In this document: positions 45,944 through 55,922 of the stretch, one piece after another
Layout of the letters: every line of letters starts with the position of its first letter
Numbering within the stretch: the stretch's first letter is position 1
Source of the DNA: Cryptomeria japonica
Taxonomy: Eukaryota; Streptophyta; Pinopsida; Cupressales; Cupressaceae
Length of the DNA stretch: 64,000 bases
Direction of reading: 5' to 3'
NCBI RefSeq assembly: GCF_030272615.1
Contig: NC_081414.1
Span: forward strand, 524,382,137-524,446,136
Position numbers and translations under genes: made by a program
The notes under the pieces: generated by a model
The model's database searches: none
Told to the model about the DNA's origin: nothing
Seen by the model: only the letters and a program-made list of their open reading frames with translations

Positions 45944-46905
45944 TGTATTCACCTAAAAATAGTTTGAAGATAATTAATTAAATAAGCAATTATTTAATTA
46001 ATCCCTCCTCCCCAATTTAATTGAATTCACTAAGCAATTTGATTAAATCTCCCTTTTCATCTACTTATTAATAAATCTAAGGATTTACAAAATAGGTTCA
46101 TTTCATTTCACCCCTTTAATTAATTAATTCCCTCCACCAAATTCATTTCTTCTAATCCTAGTTAGTTAAAACAAATCAAATCATGAGTTGTTGAGATTAA
46201 TTAGCCATTTTCCTAATATTTGAATTTCTAAATTCAAATTCTCCTAACTTCTACCATTCCTAAACCTAACCATTCCTAAACTTAACCCATTCTACCTACC
46301 ACCATGTCCCCTTTCATCCAACATCTTCTAGAACCTTTGTGACACTTGTCACTAAGTGTTCCCTTTAATCCAACCCCCTTTGCCAACCTCCTCCAATTTA
46401 ACCATTGATATCTTCAGATCAATCTCAACCGTTGATTCATGCCAACTCACCCCTAGCCTTGGAAAATCCTATAAATAGACCCTATTTTGCAGAACAAATG
46501 GCCAATTCACGAATTCAGCCACTTCACTAATTCATGCTCAATTTTAGCTCATTTGCATTGTTACTATAGGCATCTAGCTTATAGTTATCAGTTTTAGCAA
46601 TGTTATTATGCTCATTTCAGCTTAACTCTTAGCTTAATCATGCTAGGATAATCATGAATTCATATAGCTTAATCATGCTATCATGCTAGATCATGCATCT
46701 TAATCATTCAAATCCTCCATCTAAGTGTAGTCAAGTCACTGGAATTTGCATACTAAGATCTGAGAGCAAAATCCACACTCGCATTTACTAGGAGGCAATA
46801 AGTCGATTAGTTATGGTTTTGTGTTTTATTGATTATATCTTCTAACCATTGCTTGTAATGATTTATTGAGTGCATTGTGTTTGCAGGTACAGGTACAATT
46901 CACAG
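45944..46905 (+). repeat. GYP-3 5' LTR, last dozen bases or more lost
   Basis: It matches 57665-58635 through GTACAATTCACAGA and then runs into pol codons (TDQLAE). The terminal ...GAATGACA of the 3' LTR and the PBS are absent. TATAAATAG at 46470-46478 is a candidate TATA box; in the 3' LTR it has become TATATTTAG. Confidence 0.88.
46470..46478 (+). promoter_or_regulatory. Candidate TATA box in the GYP-3 5' LTR
   Basis: TATAAATAG about 525 bp into the LTR, preceded by AAAATCC. A good plant TATA consensus. The sister LTR has a disrupted version. Confidence 0.5.
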
Positions 46906-47909
46906 ATCAACTAGCAGAGACACCACTTCAAGATAATCATCCTCTACAGATTGAATTTCCTGATGTTGATATCTTAACAGTGACAACAAAAACATGGCAA
47001 CTATACTTTGATGGTTCATATACACAACATGGATCAGGAGCAGGAATTCTTTTCATCACACCACAAGGGCATACAATCCCAAAAGCATACAAACTAATCT
47101 TTCCATGTACAAACAATATAGCAGAGTATGAAGCATTTGTAACAGGTATCAAAATGGTTGTAGAATGGAATATTAAACAGCTTCAAGTCATTGGAGACTC
47201 CTAGCTTGTCATTAATCAAATCAATGATGACTATCAAACCAAAGATGACAAACTCATGCCTTACAAAAAGATGGTGGATGATATCAAGAAGTACTTTGTA
47301 GAAATAATGTTTGAACAGATCCCCAAAAATGACAACAAAGCACCAGACACCATGGCTACACTTGCTTCTCTATTACAGACACAGGAAAATCAAGAGCATT
47401 ATGAATTCCTAGTTGAAGAGTTGTTTCATCCTGCCTATAATTGTCCTGATTCCCAAACCATCTGTCAACTTATTGGATATGATTCCTCCCACTATGGCCA
47501 AACTTACACCTACCTGAAAGATAACATCTTACCTCCTGACTTATCCAAGAACCAAAAGAGAAATTTTATTCGCCAATCCTCCCATTATACTCTCGTCACA
47601 AATACCCTGTATAAACGAGGTCTAGATGGTACTCTCTTAAGATGTCTTGAACAAGAAGAATCTAAGAAGGCCTTACATGAAGTCCATAACGAAACGTGTG
47701 GCACTCATTCAAGTGGTCTTACCCTTTCAAAGAAACTGATTCGCTTGGGCTACTATTGGCCGACTATGGAACGAGATTCTTTTAAAATAGCAAGAACATG
47801 CAAACAATGTCAAATCCATGGGAATTTGATCCATGCACCAGCATAAGAACTAAATGCTTTGGCAACATCTTGGCCTTTTTGTCGATGGGGACTTGATCTA
47901 GTAGGAAAG
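46891..47909 (+). pseudogene. GYP-3 RNase H and integrase N-terminal part
   Basis: RNase H (about 46995-47204): FDGSYTQHGSGAG, then NNIAEYEAF and VIGDS, giving the D-E-D catalytic residues. A TAG follows GDS where gypsy proteins usually have Q. The integrase zinc-binding region (about 47670-47820) has HEVHNETCGTH and CKQC (H2C2-type), then LGYYWPTM. The catalytic core starts at WGLDLVGK, with the first catalytic Asp at 47895-47897. A TAA at 47844-47846 breaks it. GYP-4 is inserted after GK; the frame resumes at 55086. Confidence 0.88.
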
Positions 47910-49532
47910 TGTGTAGGGGAAAAAGTGACACTAAGAAAACATGCCCTAATCTCACTTTCAATCACACACTTGTGGAATACGAAAGAGCCTAGAGGTATCA
48001 CACAATTGGCTACTTATTTTTGTGGAAGAGAGAGCCACGGGTTACCTATTAGGATTTCTATTCCTTTGTTGCAAATGATAGATAAAATGATGTAAGTTCA
48101 ATTCCTAGCCCTAGAGTGCAAGTATGAACTAGTAACAAGATTGCAGAATTAATATTAAACAATGGAAAGCTGTAAACACAAGGACAAGACAAGAATGCAG
48201 ATGCGTACCCGGAGTTAAAATCTGATTGAAAATGTTCGGGATGGGGGCACAGGCGCCACTGTCCTGATTCTACTCCTAAAACTGCTGTTTTGCAACCTGA
48301 AAAGCTGTCAGAAAAATGCTGAAACTTGCTATCTGACAGAAGGACCAGGGCGCCCAGCGCCCCTGTCCTGGCAGGACCAGGGCGCCCCATGCCCCTGTCC
48401 TGGTCTTTTGCTCTACAATTTGGTGTGAAGTTCAGTCTCCATCTGCTTCCATCGGATCTGCAACTTGCGGTGTCGTCCGAATCCCAAAACCTGCACTTAT
48501 ATCTGAGGGCGGCTATATAGGGTTTTGCCTTAGTCAAACCCCCACTTTGGTGGTTTCCACCTCCACAAATAGCCAAGTTGTATTGTAAAAGTAGTGTGTG
48601 CAGACCTTGTGTGTGTGCAAGATCCTAAAATGCAAGTAAGTAAACTAGAGCAACCTAGAAAGTAAACCCTAATTGCTTGTACATGATAATGTAAATGCTC
48701 CAAATCAAGATGCAAAGTGATCTAAAGCATGAATACAAATGATATGATGAAGCTTATGCAAAGACATGAAAACAACATGAAATCATACCCAACCCCAAGG
48801 GAGGGGTACAAGCCAATCTTCAATTGGTGATCCCTTATTGTTATTCAATGCCTTCAAAGCCCTAAATGGATGAATGAAATTGATAGATGCTTGATGGATG
48901 GATGTTGAATGTTGTTGAAGTCTTCAAAGATCTTCTCTTTCGCTACATAAAAGGCCCTTTTTAAACCAAAAATTCTGATCCTTTCAAATGAAGAAAGAGA
49001 GCTCTTATATATGAAACCCTAGGTCTTAATTTCAACTTTTGGCCGACCTAGAGATTCAATCTCCCGCCAATTTCTTGGGGTTAAGCTTTATTTTATGATT
49101 GGATTGTGCTCCTGAAATTTCGGGAAAAATGTCCGGGACCGTGTGCACGCCGGGCACCATGGTCCTGACAACTTTTCACCAAATTTTTAGGGCCATCGAA
49201 TATGATGATTTTAGAGCGAATCCCAAAGTTACAGCTGATTTTGAGATGTTTTGACCCCCAAAATCAAGCCCCCAAGTTCAAAATAGGACCTAATTAGGGT
49301 TTTTGATTAAATGATGTATTAGAGGAATAAAATGAAAGGGGCACACTTTAATGAAAAGGGCCCAACTTTATGATATGGGAGATGATAAAATAGAACCTTA
49401 GACCTAATTAATTTAATTAATTAAGTGCTAAAGGGAAAAAGCAATGCAAAATGCAAAATGTGCCAAGGTGGGTGCTAAACTAGGTGTGAAATTGTACCAC
49501 CCTAGCAAGTGCGTACAATTTACGACGCTACA
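47910..49532 (-). repeat. GYP-4 left LTR (3' LTR in element orientation), 1,623 bp
   Basis: It matches 53448-55080 closely. It contains GC-rich inverted motifs (48340-48412: GGACCAGGGCGCCC with CCCCTGTCCTGG, twice) and, on the minus strand, TATA-like CTATATAG (48513-48520). An ORF at 48058-48576 is not matched by an equal frame in the other LTR and is not called. Confidence 0.93.
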
Positions 49533-49550
49533 TTTAGCCCCCACTTTAGC
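49533..49550 (-). other. GYP-4 polypurine tract (complement)
   Basis: TTTAGCCCCCACTTTAGC next to the LTR; on the minus strand a purine tract AGTGGGGGCTAAA primes plus-strand DNA. Confidence 0.8.
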
Positions 49551-50130
49551 GATCATATGAACACTACGTGCATATGCAAGCTAAAGTACAAAAAAGTAAA
49601 CATTATTTGAAAAAAGGATATATCCATAAGTCTGTCGAACGAAGCCCCCAGCGGTATCTGCAGTACACAGTTAGGAACCGCACCCTACAAAGCACACGTT
49701 AGATCACAAAATCACCTAATGCTTACTAAGGAAGGTGATGAAAATTCGAGGGTAGCTATATACTACATACTCACATGAGTTCATGCAGGCAAGATATTAG
49801 TGTATGTAAAATGCTCCTCACAAGAAGTGGGTAGGATAAGAAAGAGAATACACATCTTCTCCCATATCTAGGAAAAGAGGATTCTAAAGAAAAGATGATC
49901 AATATTTCCACACTATTACCCCAAAGGGAAATTTTAACCATAAAAGGAAGAGATGTATGAAATCACTCTTGTCCCCATATGAACAAGAGATAACATAGAA
50001 AAATTAGGCTATTATGTTGCTTCAAAAAATATGATTGCACTTGAAATTGTACCATCATGAATGACAATGAGCCCCTAGTAAATGAGCTACCAATGTCACA
50101 TAATGATGAGCAACATAGTAGCCATTAATG
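49551..50130 (-). other. GYP-4 3' non-coding segment
   Basis: About 580 bp between the ORF stop and the PPT on the minus strand. No RT, RNase H or integrase remnant could be recognised. Confidence 0.55.
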
Positions 50131-53100
50131 TTATTTAAAGACATGATAGACTAAATGAGGTATTTGAATATGACATGCTGAATGCTCAACTATAAGTGAG
50201 ATCAAAAACATGTATAAAATGATAAAAATTGAAGAAGAAAAGTCACAAGAAATCTTAGAAGAGGGATGAGTGTAATTTATTAGAGCCTTATCCCTAGAAG
50301 AAAGGACTTTATGATGAATAGGAGATAAAGATTCATAAGTGGATTTAGAAATTTGAGGGGAGTCATAAAGAGATTTGTTCATCGCCAAGATTTCCTTATG
50401 AGGGGAATGAGAGTTGATAGAAGTAGAAGATGATTTAGTTGAAGTGAGATCATCATCACTACTAAATATAGCATTCACATTGAGAGATGGTCTTTTAGAT
50501 GCTTTGGTGGGCTTAGAAAGATTATATACAAGTCCAAATGAATATTCATGCATGTTATGTTCTAAAGGAACTTTAATTCCTTGTTCATTTGTGCCACAAC
50601 CATTTCCACTATAGCCACTCTTAGCCAAAATATGAAAACCACAACCATAACGATTAGCCATTTCAGAAAGAAAAGGTGATTTTTCATAAGACAAAGAATC
50701 AAATTCTTCAGAATTAGAGGTGTGAGGAGAAGAAGTTTGAGAAGCAGCCACAAAATTATTGCTCATAGGTTTAGGTAAGACTGATTGATCTCTAGTTTCT
50801 TCCTTCTTTTTAACTTTAAGCTCTCTAGGAGGAACCCTATACTCACCTACAAAGGTGGGATTAAAATCAAGAGATCCCCAATCGTCTTCTGTGAGAACCT
50901 TCTTAGGATCAAAAGCCTTTTCATGTGTAGATTCAAGTTGAGAAAAATCTTCTTCAGGAACTTCAGACTCATCCAAAGAATTTTGATTATCAGAGGGTAA
51001 TGATCCATCCATAGGTATCTTGTTTAACGAGTCATCACTAGAAGAGGAAGGCTTAGAAGAACTCCCTTTGGAAGTAGATGTTTGCAAACAAGCTTGAAAA
51101 TTAGTATCACCTATCAAGGTATAGGTCTTATTATTATAAATAAATTTAACTTGTCTATGCAATGTAGAGGGGACAACTTGCATACTGTGAATCCAAGGTC
51201 TCCCTAATAACAAGTTTTATGTTAGATTTTCCGACATAACATGGATAGGAGTAGGCAAAGTAATAGGTCCCACTGTGATGGGTAAGGTGATAATACCTAA
51301 TGAAGACTTAGCCACATTATCAAAGCCTCGAATGGGACGAGAGTCAAGCTCAATAAGGGATGTATCCACATTCATCTTATGCAATATATTAATGCTACAC
51401 ACATTAAGGCCAGAACCATTATCTACCAGTGTTCGTCTTATAGCAGTGTCATTTATGATAACCACAATCATCAAGGGATCATATTGATGTTGAATTTCAC
51501 TAGTAGGCAACTCATCTTGAGTAAACACAATTTAAGCTTTAGGATTCATCACAGAGTTAACCAAAGAAACTATATTACTAGATGTATTAGGAGGAGGAAC
51601 ATTCAAATCTTTCAAGGCATCTTGTAACATTCCATGATGAGCGGAAGAAGTTTGGATCAAATCCCAAAGGGATATCTTAGCAGGGGTAGCTTTAAGTTGT
51701 TCAATAAGATCATAGTCCTTACTAAGCATTTGTGAAATACGAGGAGCTTGAGGAAGAATAGGTTGGGAAGGAGGAAGTGAAGTTGGGATAACTAGAGGAG
51801 GATTAGGAAGAGACACTGGAGTAACAGGAGGAAGATTAGGCTGTCTATTATTTCTAGTATTATAAGTATGGGCAACCGCATGATAACTCTCTCTAGTCAG
51901 TTGCTTAGCATACTCATAAGGGCTCTTAGTAGAATAACCTCCTTGCACAGTAATAATAGGTTTCTTAGGAGTGCAAAAAGAATCATTAGCATAACCACCT
52001 TGAACCACTAAGATAGGCTTATTTAAAGGTTGAGAATTTTGAGAAGGACAAGCACCTTGGATAGTGAAGAGAGGTTTGTTAGGTGTTTCATTCACACGTA
52101 TCAAATTAATTGAGGATGGTTTAGAGGAATGAAAAAAAGTGTTGGAAGAATTATTGGTAGTCTTCTCTTGCACTAAAATCTTATCACGGATTAAATCAAT
52201 TCTAGGAGAGAGACAAGGGGTAGGCATTGATGTTCCAATAGGAAGAGTAATACTAGGAAAGGCCATATCATCCTCTATCATCAAAGGATCTACATGGGGA
52301 ATAAACTCTCTAGGGGAAGGATCAACATTACTCTCTAAAGTCTCACTTTCGAGATGGAGATCTTTGAAAGAGATCTTAACCATCATGTTTTGAACTAGGG
52401 TTTCCTTATGAGTAGAACCAAGTTGAGGAGAGGGAGAATGATTGAGATTCAAGGAAGGTGAGAAACTATCAAGGGAGTTTTCAATCTTGATTTCATCCCC
52501 TTTGGCTAGGGGTAGAGAATAATCTATACCTTCTTCTAATGGTTCATCCCAAATAGTGAGGTTGTTGAAAGGAATGTTTGAAGTATTGTCAATTTCGGGA
52601 GAGGAGATAACATTGTTTATTAATTACTCATCCTTAGGAGGGAGAGCATCAATAGATGTGTTAAAATCATCCTCTTTCCTCAAAATATGTTCAATATGAT
52701 CTTTAGGGGAGAGAGAATTAAGGAAATTGCTTTTTATTTCATCTTCTTTCTCTAAGGGATGCTTATGGGTAAGACAAACTTTAGGAGAAGGGTAAGCATT
52801 TATCATTAATTCATCATCTCTAGTGGGAATTTTGTTGGAAAAGGAAATGCCATCACTAGGAAATGTAGGGATAATGTCATCTTCTTGCACAAAAGGATCC
52901 TCATGAAGGGAGCGTTTTTTAGGAGCCACAAAGTCATCAAGGGCATCATCCAACAAAGCATGATCATATCTATTAAAAGGTTTATCTTTTGATTCAAAAG
53001 GAGATATCTCTTCATAGAGGGGATCATTGAAAACAACCATGTTACTAGATTCAGTGGAAGAGTTGATAGGAATGTACCCTTGAGAGGAATCATTCGACTT

Positions 53101-53256
53101 ATCTTTCTCATCACAACGAAATGGCATAGTAACAATGTTTATGAGTTTTTGGTAAAATGAAGGTTTGGTATCTTTAGGTTTCAAAAACTCATCTAAAGCT
53201 TCATCTAACTCATAATCATCACAAATATGAACATCTTGCAAATAAAAATCTGACAT
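50131..53256 (-). pseudogene. GYP-4 polyprotein: unknown N-terminus, retropepsin, G-patch (1,041 codons, three stops)
   Basis: From ATG at 53256 to the stop at 50131 the frame has no indel and only three TAA stops (52624, 51529, 51214). N-terminus: acidic, with two related DEALDEFLKPK and DDALDDFVAPKK units; then Pro/Ser-rich with three KP-x4-QG repeats near 51950-52080. A YDLIEQLKATPAKIS and LWDLIQTSSAHHGML linker matches GYP-2. Retropepsin: LVDNGSGLN with the catalytic Asp at 51421-51423, then TLPITVGPITLP and LLGRPWIHSM. G-patch: RYGCGFHILAKSGYSGNGCG (50521-50655). The C-terminal tail has a hydrophobic stretch (about 50180-50240), probably chance. D-N-G-S is a common active-site form in this gypsy clade. 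No capsid or CCHC motif is present. Confidence 0.85.
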
Positions 53257-53428
53257 TTTGAAATAAAAATTGCATAAAATTTAAACACACAATGCAAAGA
53301 AACAAAACACACTCTTTCTTTTCCTTCTTTTTTTTTCTTTTTTTTTTTTTTATGAAAATTAAATGAAACACGCTAAATCTAGATTTAGATCTAACAAATG
53401 TAATGCAAGAGAAAGCAATAATAAGATT

Positions 53429-53444
53429 CACGTCGGGTTCACCA
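53429..53444 (-). other. GYP-4 primer binding site (not tRNA-Met)
   Basis: On the minus strand TGGTGAACCCGACGTG lies three bases after the LTR end. It begins with the obligatory TGG but is not the Met type used by the SIR and LARD elements. I could not assign the tRNA. Confidence 0.7.
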
Positions 53445-53447
53445 AAA

Positions 53448-55080
53448 TGTGTGGGGGAAAAAGTGACACTAAGCAAACATGCCCTAATCTCACTTTCAAT
53501 CACACACTTGTGGAATACGAAAGAGCCTAGAGGTATCACACAATTGGCTACTTCTTTTTGTTGAAGAGAGAGCCACGGGCTACCTATTAGGATTTCTATT
53601 CCTTTGTTGCAAATGATAGATAAAATGATGTAAGTTCAATTCCTAGCCCTAGAGTGCAAGTATGAACTAGTAACAAGATTACAAAATTAATATTAAACAA
53701 TGGAAAGCTATAAACACAAGGACAAGACAAGAATGCAGATGCATACCCAGAGTTAAAATCTGATTGAAAATGTTCAAGACGGGGGCGCAGGCGCCACTGT
53801 CCTGATTCTGCTCCTGAAACTGCTATTTTGCAACCTGAAAAGCTATCAGAAAAATGCTGAAACTTGCTGTCTGACAGAAGGACCAGGGCGCCCAGCACCC
53901 CTGTCCTGGAGGACCAGGGCACCCCACGCCCCTGTCCTGGTCTTTTGCTCTGCAATTTGGTGTGAAGTTCAGTCTCCGTCTGCTTCCGTCTTATCTGCAA
54001 CTTGCGGCGTCGTCCGAATCCCGAAACCTGCACTTATATCTGAAAAGGTATGGTGGGCGGCTATATAGGGTTTTGCCTTAGTCAAACCCCCATTTTGGTG
54101 GTTTCCACCTCCACGAATAGCCAAGTTGTATTGTAAAAGTAGTGTGTGCAGACCTTGTGTGTGTGCAAGATCCTAAAATGCAAGTAAGCAAACTAGAGAA
54201 ACCTAGAAAGTAAACCCTAATTGCTTGTACATGATAATGTAAATGCTCCAAATCAAGATGCAAAGTGATCTAAAGCATGAATACAAATGATATGATGAAG
54301 TTTATGCAAAGACATGAAAACAACATGAAATCATACCCAACCCCAAGGGAGGGGTACAAGCCAATCTTTAGTCGGTGATCCCTTATTGTTCTTCAATGCC
54401 TTCAAAGCCCTAAATGGATGAATGAAATTGATAGATGCTTGATGGATGGATGTTGAATGTTGTTGAAGTCTTCAAAGATCTTCTCTTTCGCTACATAGAA
54501 GGCCCTTTTTAAACCAAAAATTTTGATCCTTTCAAATGAAGAAAGAGAGCTCTTATATATGAAACCCTAGGTCTTAATTTCAACTTTTGGCCGACCTAGA
54601 GATTGAATCTCCTGCCATTTTCTTGGGGTTAAGCTTTATTTTATGATTGGATTGTGCTCCTAAAATTTCGGGAAAAATGTCCAGGACCGTGTCCACGCCA
54701 GGCGCCATGGTCCTGACAACTTTTCACCAAATTTTCAGGGCTGTCGAATATGATGATTTTAGAGCGAATCCCGAAGTTACAGCTGATTTTGAGATGTTTT
54801 GACCCCCGAAATCAAGCCCCCAAGTTCAAAATAGGACCTAATTAGGGTTTTTGATTAAATGATGTATTAGAGGAATAAAATGAAAGGGGCACACTTTAAT
54901 GAAAAGGGCCCAACTTTATGATATGGGAGATGATAAAATAGAACCTTAGACCTAATTAATTTAATTAATTAAGTGCTAAAGGGAAAAAGCAATGCAAAAT
55001 GCAAAATGTGCCAAGGCGGGTGCTAAACTAGGTGTGAAATTGTACCACCCTAGCAAGTGCGTACAATTTACGATGCTACA
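53448..55080 (-). repeat. GYP-4 right LTR (5' LTR in element orientation), 1,633 bp
   Basis: It begins TGTGTGGGGG and ends GATGCTACA, followed by the TSD GAAAG. It carries the same GC-rich motifs (53878-53941) and TATA-like CTATATAG (54061-54068) as the left copy. Confidence 0.93.
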
Positions 55081-55085
55081 GAAAG

Positions 55086-55922
55086 ATAAATCCTTCCTCA
55101 TCTAATCGACACAAATTCATCCTGGTAGCTACTGAATATTTCACAAAATGGATTGAAGCTGTACCTCTCATCAATATCACAAGAAAACAAATTGTTGCAT
55201 TTATCTTGAACTACATCATTTGTCGCTATGGAATACCAATGACCATTATCACTAATAATGGGCGACCATTCAAGAATCAAGATGTACAAGAACTATGTGA
55301 GAAGTTCAAAATCCAACATAGATTCTCCACACCATATTATCCACAGGGAAATGGGTAGGCAGAAGCATCTAACAAAACTATCCTAAAAATTCTTAAAACG
55401 ACAGTGAATGATGCTGGGAAAGATTGGCATATCCAACTAAATCCTGCTCTATAGGCCTACCGCACCAGTATCCACACACCGACAGGTGCCACACCTTTTT
55501 CTCTTGTATATGGATCAGAAGCCATATTGCCAATCGAAGTAGAGATACCTTCTCTACGTGTATCACTAAAAGGACTCTTCCTAGATGAAGAACAAAGAAT
55601 ATCTAGACTGCAAGAGTTAGAACTAATACATGAATGTAGACACAATGCCTTTGATCAGCTAAAGGTATATCAGCAAAGAATGTGCCAAAGCTATAATCAT
55701 AAGGTTAAACCAAGAATCTTTCAAGTGGGAGAACTAGTGCTAAAAGAAAATCCACGCAACCAGGCAGATCGAGAAAAGAAAGGAAAATTTGAGCCAAACT
55801 GGTTAGGTCCGTTTGTTGTCACAACAATATTTGGGTCAGGAGCATATCAGTTATCAACACAAGATGGAGATCAACTCGAAGAACCTATCAATAACATGCA
55901 CCTGAAAAAGTTCTATGTCTGA
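55086..55922 (+). pseudogene. GYP-3 integrase core and C-terminus
   Basis: It resumes the frame after GYP-4 (INPSSSNRHKFILVATEYF). The second catalytic Asp is replaced: ITNNG where gypsy integrases have TDNG (codon 55254-55256). The third, Glu, is kept in AEASN (55362-55364). TAG stops sit at the Q of NGQAEA (55356-55358) and the W of LWAYRT (55452-55454). The C-terminal region VGELVLKENP, PNWLGPFVV and GSGAYQLS ends MHLKKFYV-stop at 55922. The last 131 codons are open. Confidence 0.9.

Larger units (their letters stand above)
47910..55080 (-). mobile_element. GYP-4, gag-less gypsy-related LTR element inserted in GYP-3 integrase
   Basis: LTRs 47910-49532 and 53448-55080 begin TGTGTAGGGG or TGTGTGGGGG and end CTACA. 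A perfect TSD GAAAG lies at 47905-47909 and 55081-55085. The PPT complement is at 49533 and the PBS complement at 53429-53444, so it reads on the minus strand. Its single coding frame (50131-53256) has protease and G-patch domains but no recognisable gag, RT, RNase H or integrase. It is a well-defined non-autonomous element and the youngest of this three-layer stack. Confidence 0.92.

Noticed and set aside
48058-48576. 172-codon minus ORF in the GYP-4 LTR, with a 145-codon relative at 53596-54033
   Set aside because: The two LTR copies give only partly matching peptides because of frameshifts, and the sequence is LTR, so coding is unlikely.
50131-50260. Hydrophobic C-terminal segment of the GYP-4 ORF as an env-like membrane anchor
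   Set aside because: One short hydrophobic stretch beside AT-rich non-coding sequence; no signal peptide or second feature supports an envelope protein.
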